From positions 1-8,991 of the forward strand of contig DJRK01000015.1 in assembly GCA_002440065.1 (NCBI GenBank): a DNA stretch of 8,991 bases. The letters are read 5' to 3'. Within the stretch, counting starts at the first letter, position 1. Each line of letters starts with the position of its first letter. A model generated the notes under the pieces. It saw only the letters and a program-made list of their open reading frames with translations, was not told the origin of the DNA and did no database searches. The DNA comes from Atopobium sp. UBA6362. GTDB taxonomy: Bacteria; Actinomycetota; Coriobacteriia; Coriobacteriales; Atopobiaceae. A program made the position numbers and the translations under genes. Of the stretch, positions 1-6,533 are shown piece by piece.

Positions 1-8
1 CATCCGTT

Positions 9-1241
9 ATGACGAAACAAGCTGGGAAGATGGTTCTAAAGGCCGAGCCCAAGTCGATCATGTGCTGGAATTGCGGGTCGCATATCCCTGTCGATGAGCT
101 GCGCTGCTCGGGTCGTGCGATGTCTTGCCCCACATGTGGTGCTCCCCTGAACGAAGAGGAGTACGACCGGGCAGCAAAAACGCTGTTACTCGGCATCGAG
201 TCCACGAAGGCCGAATCCAAGGACGTCGAGCAACGGATCGATGCGCTTGAGAAGAAACTCGCCAAATGGGGCATCCTCGGGAAGATTCCATTCCTGCCGG
301 CAAGAAAACGCCTCGTGGCCCTGAGTGCATCGGCCGCAGACCTCGACTCGCAAAAGAAAGCCTCTCGCCGAAACCTTCGTTTACTCGCATTGGCGCGTTA
401 TCACGTGTCGGACTGGTTCCGTGCGACGCGCATCCCGTTGCGCACGTCGGCCCGGGACTCCGCTTTTGGGAACCCATGGTTTAGCCTGAGAAAGGACGGC
501 GGGGTGCGCTTTGATTGCCTCGACGACTCGGGGAACAGGAAGCGTGCGACCTGGGCGAGGGCGCATTATGCGGAATACTGTGCATTTGAGCAGGTAAACA
601 GTATCGTCAAGGCGGGTAAGCTCGGGCATTGCCGTCTGCTTGCCGGCCTCTATGTGCCCTATGACGAGGACCCGAGGCAAAAATACAATAAGCATATCCG
701 CTACAACGAGATCGATCTCCTGCTCGTGACGACCGGGGCCATCGTGGTGGTGGAGGTTAAACGCACGACCCGCAACGTCTCGGTCGACTTCGACCATTGG
801 AAGAACCGCTACGAGGCCGTTCGTATCTGCCCTGCCGCGGACGGTGGGGAGCGCGGTGTCCCCGAGGCCGATTGGGCGCCGCAGCAAAACGCCGCCCACT
901 GTAGGACCGTTGCAAACACAAACGTTTATTCGATCGACCCCGATTCCGTGGCGAGTCTCATCGTGTATGCCTCGTCGCCGCAGGTTAAGATACGTGCCGA
1001 ACAAGGACTTGGGGCTACGCCGACGTACTTCTCAGCATTGGACGGGGAGGGTCCTACGCTCGAAACGTCCCTGAAAGCGGCCTGCGAATCGGTCCCGCCG
1101 GTGCGGAGCGACTATGAGGTCGATATCGTGGCCGACGAGCTCTTTGCCCGCTTTAGGGATGTGGACGGGAGCAAGGCCCGCGTGCACAGGGCGCGTATCG
1201 AGCGGGAAGGGAAGCTCCGTCTCATCGAGAAGTGCGCGTAG
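9..1241 (+). CDS. Zinc-ribbon / coiled-coil / NERD-domain nuclease-like protein
   Basis: Likely cytoplasmic DNA-interacting protein of 410 residues; the cellular role is unknown. Seen in order: an N-terminal zinc ribbon (C19-x2-C22 and C40-x2-C43), a charged helical or coiled-coil stretch at about 55-130, and a C-terminal NERD domain at about 187-330. NERD is a restriction-endonuclease-like fold. Its core is visible as E194, then D236 in the strand NEIDLL, then E249-x-K251 in VVVEVKR, with Q292/Q293 further on, which matches the D...ExK catalytic layout. Family knowledge: NERD proteins are often fused to zinc fingers, kinases or helicases and are suspected nucleases, but few have been tested. 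The start is uncertain because only eight bases precede the first ATG; M8 (base 30) and M18 (base 60) are alternatives, and M18 would still keep all four cysteines. The next gene begins 27 bases after the stop on the same strand, so the two probably share a transcript. Codon use is more mixed than in the centre of the window. Confidence 0.82.
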   Translation: MTKQAGKMVLKAEPKSIMCWNCGSHIPVDELRCSGRAMSCPTCGAPLNEEEYDRAAKTLLLGIESTKAESKDVEQRIDALEKKLAKWGILGKIPFLPARKRLVALSASAADLDSQKKASRRNLRLLALARYHVSDWFRATRIPLRTSARDSAFGNPWFSLRKDGGVRFDCLDDSGNRKRATWARAHYAEYCAFEQVNSIVKAGKLGHCRLLAGLYVPYDEDPRQKYNKHIRYNEIDLLLVTTGAIVVVEVKRTTRNVSVDFDHWKNRYEAVRICPAADGGERGVPEADWAPQQNAAHCRTVANTNVYSIDPDSVASLIVYASSPQVKIRAEQGLGATPTYFSALDGEGPTLETSLKAACESVPPVRSDYEVDIVADELFARFRDVDGSKARVHRARIEREGKLRLIEKCA

Positions 1242-1255
1242 GGAAACAGCGCGTG

Positions 1256-1261
1256 AGGAGG
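1256..1261 (+). promoter_or_regulatory. Ribosome binding site deciding the start at 1269
   Basis: A perfect AGGAGG lies 7 bases before the ATG at 1269 but only 1 base before the in-frame GTG at 1263. The ATG is therefore the better start. Confidence 0.7.
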
Positions 1262-1268
1262 GGTGGCT

Positions 1269-1988
1269 ATGGGTGCTAAGAATCGCATAAAGGCGCTCGT
1301 TGCCCTGGGCGTCGCCTGCGCTCTTTGTGCGGGAATCATCGCTGTGGTGCTGGGCTCATCGGCCGGCCCCGAGGCCAACGCATCTCAGGGTAAGGCGCCC
1401 GCCGAGTCAGCCGCGTCTTCTCCGCATGGCTCGTTGACTTCGAATAACGTGCGCTCAAGGGAGCCGACGAACAGTCAGGGAGCAGTCAAGAAGGGCCTTA
1501 CCGCCCGTCCCGATGGCAAGGACATAAGCGAGGGGCTCCCGTTCAAGGGTATGGACGCCTCGCTTCTCGACCAGACGTGGCTCGGAGCTCACGACGAGGA
1601 AGGGGAGCAAATCCAGGGCGGACTTTACGATGGCGGCACTTCATATCGGTGGCTTGCGCGGAACGGGACGGGGGACCGCGTCTTCTCGGCGATAGCGCTC
1701 GATGGCGTCGTGGCCCAGGTGACCAAAGAGAACCTGTCCAAGGACTATTGGGCGAATCCCGGCAGCGTGATGCCGAAAGAGCTGCCGGATCGAGAAGCAG
1801 CCGGAACAGCGGTCGTTGCCTCAGGCTCGAGTCCGATTCCCGAAGAGGCTCCCGACGGCGCCGAGGACCCGCTTGATTACGACGACCCGGAGGACTATGC
1901 CGACGCGAACGAGCGGGCATTCGAGCTGCAAGGCACTAAGGACGCATGGCAGGCGGCATACGAGTACTGGTGCCGAAACGCTTCCTGA
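1269..1988 (+). CDS. Membrane-anchored extracytoplasmic protein of unknown function
   Basis: 239 residues from the ATG supported by AGGAGG; an in-frame GTG at 1263 is too close to that site. Seen: basic N-terminus (KNRIK), one hydrophobic helix at about 9-29 acting as signal anchor or signal peptide, and a Ser/Ala/Gly/Asn-rich linker at 30-90. A small globular module at about 92-161 contains WLGAHDEEGE, YRWLARNGTGDRVF and NLSKDYW. An acidic stretch at 190-215 (DYDDPEDYADANE) precedes a final aromatic helix. Cysteines 17 and 20 lie inside the hydrophobic stretch without a lipobox, so it is probably not a lipoprotein. The 92-161 module resembles, from memory, a repeated ending of predicted membrane proteins in Coriobacteriia; that resemblance is not verified. 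It follows the NERD gene by 27 bases and meets the convergent LysR gene 12 bases after its stop. No function is assigned. Confidence 0.75.
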   Translation: MGAKNRIKALVALGVACALCAGIIAVVLGSSAGPEANASQGKAPAESAASSPHGSLTSNNVRSREPTNSQGAVKKGLTARPDGKDISEGLPFKGMDASLLDQTWLGAHDEEGEQIQGGLYDGGTSYRWLARNGTGDRVFSAIALDGVVAQVTKENLSKDYWANPGSVMPKELPDREAAGTAVVASGSSPIPEEAPDGAEDPLDYDDPEDYADANERAFELQGTKDAWQAAYEYWCRNAS

Positions 1989-2000
1989 TACGATGCGGGG

Positions 2001-2921
2001 CTACTGCGCCTCTACGCTGGGGTTTGCGGCGATGATCGCATGCAGCTCGGAGATGAAGCGCTCCACAAGACCGCTCTCGCGACGCTCCTCGTGCATGATG
2101 TAGCCCACCCGCATCGTGGGCGCCCCCTCCAATGGAATGCTCACGATGCCCGACTGCATCTCGCTCGTGAGGACGCCCGTGCTCAACGTATAGCCGTTGT
2201 AGCTCGTGAGGAGGTTCGTGAGCGTGCCGCGGTCCGTGTAGCGTACGCTTCGGGAACAGGGGACGTCGGCGAGGGGCTCCTCCGAGTAGTGGAACGAGTT
2301 GACGGTTCCCTGCTCAAAGCTGTAACGGGCATACGGCTCCAGGTCGGCCATCGTGAGCGAGCTTCTCGATGCCAGGGGGTGCTGCGTACCCACAAAGACA
2401 TGGACCTGCGCCTCAAAGAGAGGGTGGAAAGTGCAGCGGGCATCGGCGAGGGCGCGTCTGAGCACACGCTCGTTGAAGTCGTCGAGATAGAGGATCCCGA
2501 CCTCGCTCCTGAACTCACGGACGTCCTCGATGATCTGGGCCGTGGTCGTTTCGCGCAGGACGAACTCGAACTCGTCCTCGCCGAACTGCTCGAGGACGTT
2601 GACGAAGGCGTGGAGCGAGAAGGCGTAGTGCTGGGTCGACACGGCGAGCCTCGCGCGTCCCGCCTCTTTGTCGGCGAAGCGGGAAACGAGCATGTCGGCC
2701 TGCTCGATGACCTGGCGAGCGTAGCCGAGGAGCTCGGTGCCGTCGTTGGTGAGGGCGACCCCGCGGTTGCTGCGGGTGAAGACCTCGATGCCGAGCTCGC
2801 GCTCGAGCTCGGCGACGGCGGACGAGATGTTGGACTGGGAGGTATAGAGCTTCTTGGCCGCGGCGTTGATGGAACCGCTCTCGGCGACCGCGATGAGGTA
2901 TCTGAGCTGCTGTAAGGTCAT
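2001..2921 (-). CDS. LysR-type transcriptional regulator
   Basis: DNA-binding transcription factor of 306 residues, a normal length for the family. The N-terminal winged helix-turn-helix is clear: MTLQQLRYLIAV opens the domain, GSINAAAKKLYTSQSNIS covers the helix-turn-helix at about 16-33, and AVAELERELGIEVFTRS with GVALTNDG (55-62) completes the wing. A linker helix at about 62-88 leads to the periplasmic-binding-protein-like effector domain at about 90-297. The start is the only sensible one because MTLQQLRY is the canonical LysR opening. The ribosome site is weak (AGAAAG, 7 bases upstream). The effector cannot be read from the sequence. Many LysR proteins control a divergent neighbour, but here the gene upstream (acylphosphatase) is on the same strand, 60 bases away, so co-transcription is possible. 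The 3' end faces the membrane-protein gene with a 12-base gap and no obvious terminator. Confidence 0.93.
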   Translation of the reverse strand: MTLQQLRYLIAVAESGSINAAAKKLYTSQSNISSAVAELERELGIEVFTRSNRGVALTNDGTELLGYARQVIEQADMLVSRFADKEAGRARLAVSTQHYAFSLHAFVNVLEQFGEDEFEFVLRETTTAQIIEDVREFRSEVGILYLDDFNERVLRRALADARCTFHPLFEAQVHVFVGTQHPLASRSSLTMADLEPYARYSFEQGTVNSFHYSEEPLADVPCSRSVRYTDRGTLTNLLTSYNGYTLSTGVLTSEMQSGIVSIPLEGAPTMRVGYIMHEERRESGLVERFISELHAIIAANPSVEAQ

Positions 2922-2981
2922 GAAACGACTTTCTGGGAGGTGGATCTGCCTGGAGATTTGTTTGGAGTAGGGGAGACGGGC

Positions 2982-3395
2982 CTAATACCGCACGCGGAAA
3001 TCGCGCTCATCGGAATCGACGGGCAGGTCTTCCCGCTCCTCGACCGTGTAGCGCGCGTAATGGGCGAGCTTCTGGGAAAGCTGCGTGGCGAAGGCTCCTA
3101 TCTGGTCGGACGCCCCTTGCAGAACGAGCGTGACCGAGCCGTCGTATTCGTTCCTCACCCAGCCGGTAAGCCCAAGTGCGCGGGCGATGCGCTGAGAAGT
3201 CCAGCGAAAGCCGACTCCTTGGACCTGGCCGACGTAGCGGTAACGGGTACGACGTAATGCCTGGGAGCTCCCTTCTTTCGCGTGCTCGGGTGCATTCCCC
3301 ATGTCGCCCACCTCGTCGCCGCTTCCTGCCTTGCCCCGTGTCTCGGCGATGCTGCCGACAGAATGCCGCGGCTCTTCTTCGCTTCTCCAAAACAT
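2982..3395 (-). CDS. acyP: Acylphosphatase with N-terminal extension
   Basis: Hydrolyses the carboxyl-phosphate bond of acyl phosphates in the cytosol. The acylphosphatase domain spans about 50-137 with the signature GQVQGVGFRW (56-65) and GWVRNEYDGSV (78-88). The phosphate-binding Arg64 and catalytic Asn82 (Arg23 and Asn41 of the human enzyme) are both present. The usual family length is about 90 residues; this protein has 137 because of a polar extension of about 48 residues (many E, S, G, R) with no recognisable domain and no signal peptide. The long start is supported by an excellent ribosome site (AAAGGAG, 6-base spacer); the internal M32 has nothing comparable. It is divergent from a DegV-family gene across 90 bases, a suggestive neighbour because DegV/FakB proteins serve acyl-phosphate formation. 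LysR follows 60 bases downstream on the same strand. Confidence 0.93.
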   Translation of the reverse strand: MFWRSEEEPRHSVGSIAETRGKAGSGDEVGDMGNAPEHAKEGSSQALRRTRYRYVGQVQGVGFRWTSQRIARALGLTGWVRNEYDGSVTLVLQGASDQIGAFATQLSQKLAHYARYTVEEREDLPVDSDERDFRVRY

Positions 3396-3401
3396 GTGAG
3401 A

Positions 3402-3408
3402 CTCCTTT
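3402..3408 (-). promoter_or_regulatory. Ribosome binding site of the acylphosphatase gene
   Basis: On the minus strand this reads AAAGGAG, followed by a 6-base spacer and the ATG at 3395. It fixes the long, extended start of the acylphosphatase. Confidence 0.75.
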
Positions 3409-3437
3409 GTCGCGCCCCGACTGGGCGTCCTCGGCTT

Positions 3438-3443
3438 TACAAT
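3438..3443 (+). promoter_or_regulatory. Possible -10 element for the DegV gene
   Basis: TACAAT (five of six matches to TATAAT) lies in the 90-base divergent region, 42 bases before the chosen DegV start. No convincing -35 box is found at 16-18 bases upstream, where the sequence is GC-rich; a TTGTCG at 3407 is too far away. The call rests on the -10 alone. Confidence 0.3.
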
Positions 3444-3473
3444 ACTCTAGATACGCCGATTGGCTATATGAGC

Positions 3474-3480
3474 GAGAGGA
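3474..3480 (+). promoter_or_regulatory. Ribosome binding site deciding the DegV start
   Basis: GAGAGGA lies 5 bases before the ATG at 3486. The upstream in-frame ATG at 3468 has no purine-rich site, and starts further upstream would run back into the acylphosphatase gene on the other strand. Confidence 0.55.
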
Positions 3481-3485
3481 CGAGA

Positions 3486-4430
3486 ATGGCCGTTACGTGC
3501 AACATCATGTGTGACTCCACCTGCGACTTCACCGCCGACCAGGCGGCTGCCCGCGGTGTTCACATCTTGCCGTTCCACTACACCGAGGCAAACAAGCCCG
3601 ATGGCGGCCTCTCCGGCGACGACGACCTCTTCCAGTCGCGCTCGGCCCACGAGTTCTACGACGCCATCCGACACGGCGCCTGCCCCATGACCTCCCAGCC
3701 CTCCCAACTCGAGTACGACGAGGCGTTCCGCGCGGCGTACGAGTCCGGCGTCCCCACGGTCCTCTTCTGCATCACGAGCGGCCTCTCCGGCGGCTACGAG
3801 GGCGCGCTCATGAGCCTGCAGCGCCTGAAGGACGCGCACCCCGACGAGGAGGTGCGCATCTACGTCGTGGACTCCGGCGTCGCCTCGACGGCGCTCACGC
3901 TCCTGCTCGACGAGGCCTGCAACAAGCGCGACGAGGGCATGTACGCCGAGCAGCTCGTCATGTGGGCCGAGGAGGCCCGCTACCACGTCCACACGCTCTT
4001 CATGGTCGACAACCTCGACGCCCTGCACCGCGGCGGCCGCCTGCCCAAGGGCGTGGCCGTCATCGGCGACGCGCTGGACGTCAAGGCGCTGCTGCACTTC
4101 AACCTGGACGGCACGCTCGGCATCCGCGCCGTCGCGCGCGGCCGCAAGAAGGGCATGCGCAAGCTCGTCGACTACTACGAGAAGAACCACGACGCCTCCG
4201 GTTACTCCAATACCTGCGCCGTCGGCGACGCGGACGTGGCGGAGGACGGCTTCAACGTGGCCTCCGAGCTGCACCGGCTCGACGACTCCCTCGAGGTCCT
4301 GCGCCCGACCATCGGCCCGACCATTGGCTCGCACGTGGGCCCGGGCATGCTCTCGATCTGCTTCTGGGGCTCGGACCGCCGCGACGCCAAGCAGGTCTCC
4401 AAGGTCAAGGGCGTGCGCCAGTCCAAGTAA
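3486..4430 (+). CDS. DegV family (FakB-like) fatty-acid-binding protein
   Basis: 314 residues; DegV proteins are usually about 280. Family knowledge: DegV/FakB proteins bind a fatty acid in a two-domain fold and present it to the kinase FakA, giving acyl-phosphate for lipid synthesis. Motifs seen: CDSTCDF (9-15) at the N-terminal strand, MTSQPS (68-73) contacting the carboxylate, ITSGLSGGY (96-104), VVDS (127-130), HRGGRLPK (181-188), ARGRKKG (217-223) and the late GSHVGPG (281-287). All hallmark motifs are present, so the protein should be functional. The final 22 residues are a basic tail beyond the usual end. The start at 3486 was chosen for its ribosome site and because the family begins a few residues before CDST. 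No FakA kinase gene is in the window. The gene is strongly G/C-biased at third positions. It may be read together with the downstream tannase-like gene, subject to the hairpin between them. Confidence 0.93.
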   Translation: MAVTCNIMCDSTCDFTADQAAARGVHILPFHYTEANKPDGGLSGDDDLFQSRSAHEFYDAIRHGACPMTSQPSQLEYDEAFRAAYESGVPTVLFCITSGLSGGYEGALMSLQRLKDAHPDEEVRIYVVDSGVASTALTLLLDEACNKRDEGMYAEQLVMWAEEARYHVHTLFMVDNLDALHRGGRLPKGVAVIGDALDVKALLHFNLDGTLGIRAVARGRKKGMRKLVDYYEKNHDASGYSNTCAVGDADVAEDGFNVASELHRLDDSLEVLRPTIGPTIGSHVGPGMLSICFWGSDRRDAKQVSKVKGVRQSK

Positions 4431-4435
4431 CGTCT

Positions 4436-4465
4436 GCCGGGCCCTGCGATAGCGTGCCGCCCGGC
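4436..4465 (+). terminator. Hairpin between DegV and the tannase-like gene
   Basis: GCCGGGC (4436-4442) and GCCCGGC (4459-4465) form a perfect 7-base-pair stem with a 16-base loop, five bases after the DegV stop. Only CTTTG follows, not a real U-tract. It could be a weak terminator, a processing or pausing signal, or chance in GC-rich DNA. Confidence 0.4.
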
Positions 4466-4488
4466 TTTGCATAGAAGGAGAAACCAAC

Positions 4489-6435
4489 ATGGGCTTCACA
4501 AGAAGAGAATTCCTCGCCTTCGCCTCCATGGCCGGCGCGGCCGGGCTCGCGGGCTGCTCCAAGCCGGCCTCCCAGAACGCGCAGCCCAGCTCCGGCGATT
4601 CCGACCAGCAGTCCAACGTTGACCTGGAGGAGTTCAAGGACCTCGCCATAAACATGGGCTCTTGGCGCTACGACGACGAGAACGACGTCTACTACCAGCT
4701 GGGGCTCACGTACTGCAAGAACCCGGCCACTAAGACCTACGAGTCGCTTGCCATCTTCGTCCCGGGCAAGTTCTTTACCGGCGAGAAGAACGGAAACACC
4801 TATAACTGCACCGTGAACGAGAAGGCCGTCGTGGGCAGCTTCACGCCGGCAACCGCCCCCATCCTCATGCCGATCAACACCGGCACGATGAACGCCCAGG
4901 TGAGCCCCACGGCCTATGAGTACAACGGCCTGGGGAGCTACCTCGAGCAGGGATGCATCTACGTGTACGCGGGCTTCCGCGGGCGCAGCGCCGGCGTCGA
5001 CTCATCGAGCGGGTCGAAGGATATGTATCCCGGCGGCGCCCCGTGGCCCGTGGTGGACCTCAAGGCCGCCGTGCGCTACCTGCGCTACAACGCCGAGTCG
5101 CTCCCGTGCGACGCGAGCCGCATCTTCTTCTTCGGCTTCTCCGCGGGCGGCGGCGTGAGCGCCGTCCTGGGCGCCTCGGGCGACTCCGAGCTGTACAAGC
5201 CCTATCTCGACCAGATCGGCGCCGCGACGCACGACGCGAAGGGCAAGACCATCTCGGATGCCATCGCGGGCAGCGCTTCTTGGTGCCCCGTGACCTCGCT
5301 CGACACCGCCGATGCCGCCTACGAATGGGCCATGGGCCAGTATGCGAGCAAGGACACCCGTGCCGAGGGCGCATGGGGCGCGCAGCTCTCCCAGGGCCTC
5401 GCCGGGACCTACGGCTCCTGGGTCAACGGCATGGACCTGCGCAACGGGAACGACGAGCAGCTCACGCTCGATGAGTCGGACGGCGGTCAGTTCACGATGG
5501 GCAGCTACGCCGAGGCGCTTCTCGACAAGCTGAACGAGTCCGCGACGTACTTCGTGCAGAACACGGCGTTCCCCTACACCTATACGCCCCAGCACCTGGA
5601 CGACCCCACGTTCCCGGGCGACCCGAACCTGCTCGCGACCCGCGCGGCGGCGCAGGTCCCCGGCGTCTCCGATGCCTCCCAGGCCAAGTCGGGCGACGGC
5701 GCGGCGAGCGACACCCCCGCCGCCGACAGCACGGGCGAGGCGTCCGCCGATGCGTCCTCGGCGACGGCCGCTTCCGAGGGGACCACTCAGGTCCAGTCCA
5801 CGATCTACGACTCGCCGTCGAACTACTTCGCGGCGCTGAACTCGGACTACCGCTGGATCAACTACAACCTCAAGCGCGAGACGGTCACGATGCAGAGCGT
5901 GAGGGACTTCTCGCTGCACCTGCGCCCGGCCGAGCTCGCCTGCTCGCCTTTTGACCAGCCCGATCGCTCCTCCAAGTCCAACCAGCTCTTTGGCATCGGC
6001 GAGGAGAGCACCCTTCACTTCGACCAGAACGTCGCCGACTTGGTCAAGGCCAACGCAGCGACCTACGCCACGTGCTCGGACTGGGACGCCTCCTATGAGA
6101 CCGCTTGGGACGACGACCTCGCCAAGACCGACTCGCTCGACAGCACGATGGCCACGCGCGTGAACATGATGAACCCGCTGTACTGGCTCTCGGGCGCCTA
6201 CGAGGGCTACGGCCAGGCGGGCGTCGCCGCCCACTGGCGCATCAATGAAGGCGTCTTCGACACGCGCGTCTCGCCGTGCACGTCCCTGAACCTGGCCCTC
6301 GCGCTTTCCAAGTACGACGGCGTTGCGGATGTTTCTTACACCCCGGTCTGGGGCCAAGGCCACATGCTCGCGGAGCGCAGCGGCAGCGCCGTGAAGAACC
6401 TCATCGACTGGGTCGTCGCCTGCTGCGCTGCCTAG
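4489..6435 (+). CDS. Tat-exported lipoprotein, subtype-B tannase-like alpha/beta hydrolase
   Basis: Predicted cell-surface esterase of 648 residues. The N-terminus carries a twin-arginine motif (TRREFLAF, 4-11), an Ala/Gly-rich hydrophobic stretch and a lipobox LAGC with lipid-anchor Cys23. It should be exported folded by Tat and anchored to the membrane. The catalytic part follows the bacterial tannase pattern known from Lactiplantibacillus plantarum: TAPILMP (122-128), AGFRGR (161-166), VVDLKAAVRYLRYN (188-201), nucleophile elbow GFSAGG (216-221, Ser218), WCPVTSLDTADAAYEW (265-280), FDQ (488-490), NPLYWL (562-567), HWRINEGVFD (582-591). The likely triad is Ser218-Asp591-His625. A roughly 50-residue Ala/Ser/Asp/Gly linker (385-435) interrupts the domain, explaining much of the excess over about 470 residues. 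Residues that hold gallate in the known enzyme are not conserved, so the natural ester is uncertain. The ribosome site AAGGAG lies 8 bases upstream. Confidence 0.85.
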   Translation: MGFTRREFLAFASMAGAAGLAGCSKPASQNAQPSSGDSDQQSNVDLEEFKDLAINMGSWRYDDENDVYYQLGLTYCKNPATKTYESLAIFVPGKFFTGEKNGNTYNCTVNEKAVVGSFTPATAPILMPINTGTMNAQVSPTAYEYNGLGSYLEQGCIYVYAGFRGRSAGVDSSSGSKDMYPGGAPWPVVDLKAAVRYLRYNAESLPCDASRIFFFGFSAGGGVSAVLGASGDSELYKPYLDQIGAATHDAKGKTISDAIAGSASWCPVTSLDTADAAYEWAMGQYASKDTRAEGAWGAQLSQGLAGTYGSWVNGMDLRNGNDEQLTLDESDGGQFTMGSYAEALLDKLNESATYFVQNTAFPYTYTPQHLDDPTFPGDPNLLATRAAAQVPGVSDASQAKSGDGAASDTPAADSTGEASADASSATAASEGTTQVQSTIYDSPSNYFAALNSDYRWINYNLKRETVTMQSVRDFSLHLRPAELACSPFDQPDRSSKSNQLFGIGEESTLHFDQNVADLVKANAATYATCSDWDASYETAWDDDLAKTDSLDSTMATRVNMMNPLYWLSGAYEGYGQAGVAAHWRINEGVFDTRVSPCTSLNLALALSKYDGVADVSYTPVWGQGHMLAERSGSAVKNLIDWVVACCAA

Positions 6436-6462
6436 GAGGTAAGCGTAAAGGGACGGTCTTGC

Positions 6463-6491
6463 TCGGGCCCCGCTCATGCGACGGGGCCCGA
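6463..6491 (+). terminator. GC-rich hairpin terminator after the tannase-like gene
   Basis: TCGGGCCCCG (6463-6472) and CGGGGCCCGA (6482-6491) form a perfect 10-base-pair stem with a 9-base loop, 28 bases after the stop. No U-tract follows, which is common for hairpin-only terminators in high-GC actinobacteria. It separates the esterase gene from queD. Confidence 0.6.
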
Positions 6492-6533
6492 ACGTTACCG
6501 GCTGCGATCGTCTTAGCACCTAAGGGAGAAGAC

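Noticed and set aside
2040..2915. 291-codon plus-strand frame opposite the LysR gene
   Set aside because: Exact shadow of the LysR gene, rich in Glu/Val/Gly/Leu, without motifs; LysR on the minus strand is unmistakable.
3282..3485. Longer DegV start at 3282 or 3468
   Set aside because: The extra residues overlap the antisense acylphosphatase coding region, have no ribosome site, and precede the normal family start.
3447..4655. 402-codon minus-strand frame across the DegV gene
   Set aside because: Antisense shadow of strong third-position G/C bias; low-complexity Val/Ala/Glu/Arg content and no recognisable domain.
6434..6440. AGGAGGT overlapping the esterase stop codon
   Set aside because: It looks like a strong ribosome site, but no ATG, GTG or TTG follows at 4-12 bases; probably chance.
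5002..6519. Long open frame of 505 codons on the minus strand across the esterase gene
   Set aside because: It is an Arg/Val/Gly/Ala-rich antisense shadow of a highly G/C-biased gene; it has no domain motifs, and the plus-strand gene has clear family motifs.
6436..6533. preQ1 riboswitch upstream of queD
   Set aside because: The leader contains a GC terminator-like hairpin and one tiny stem but none of the C-rich and A-rich preQ1 aptamer elements.
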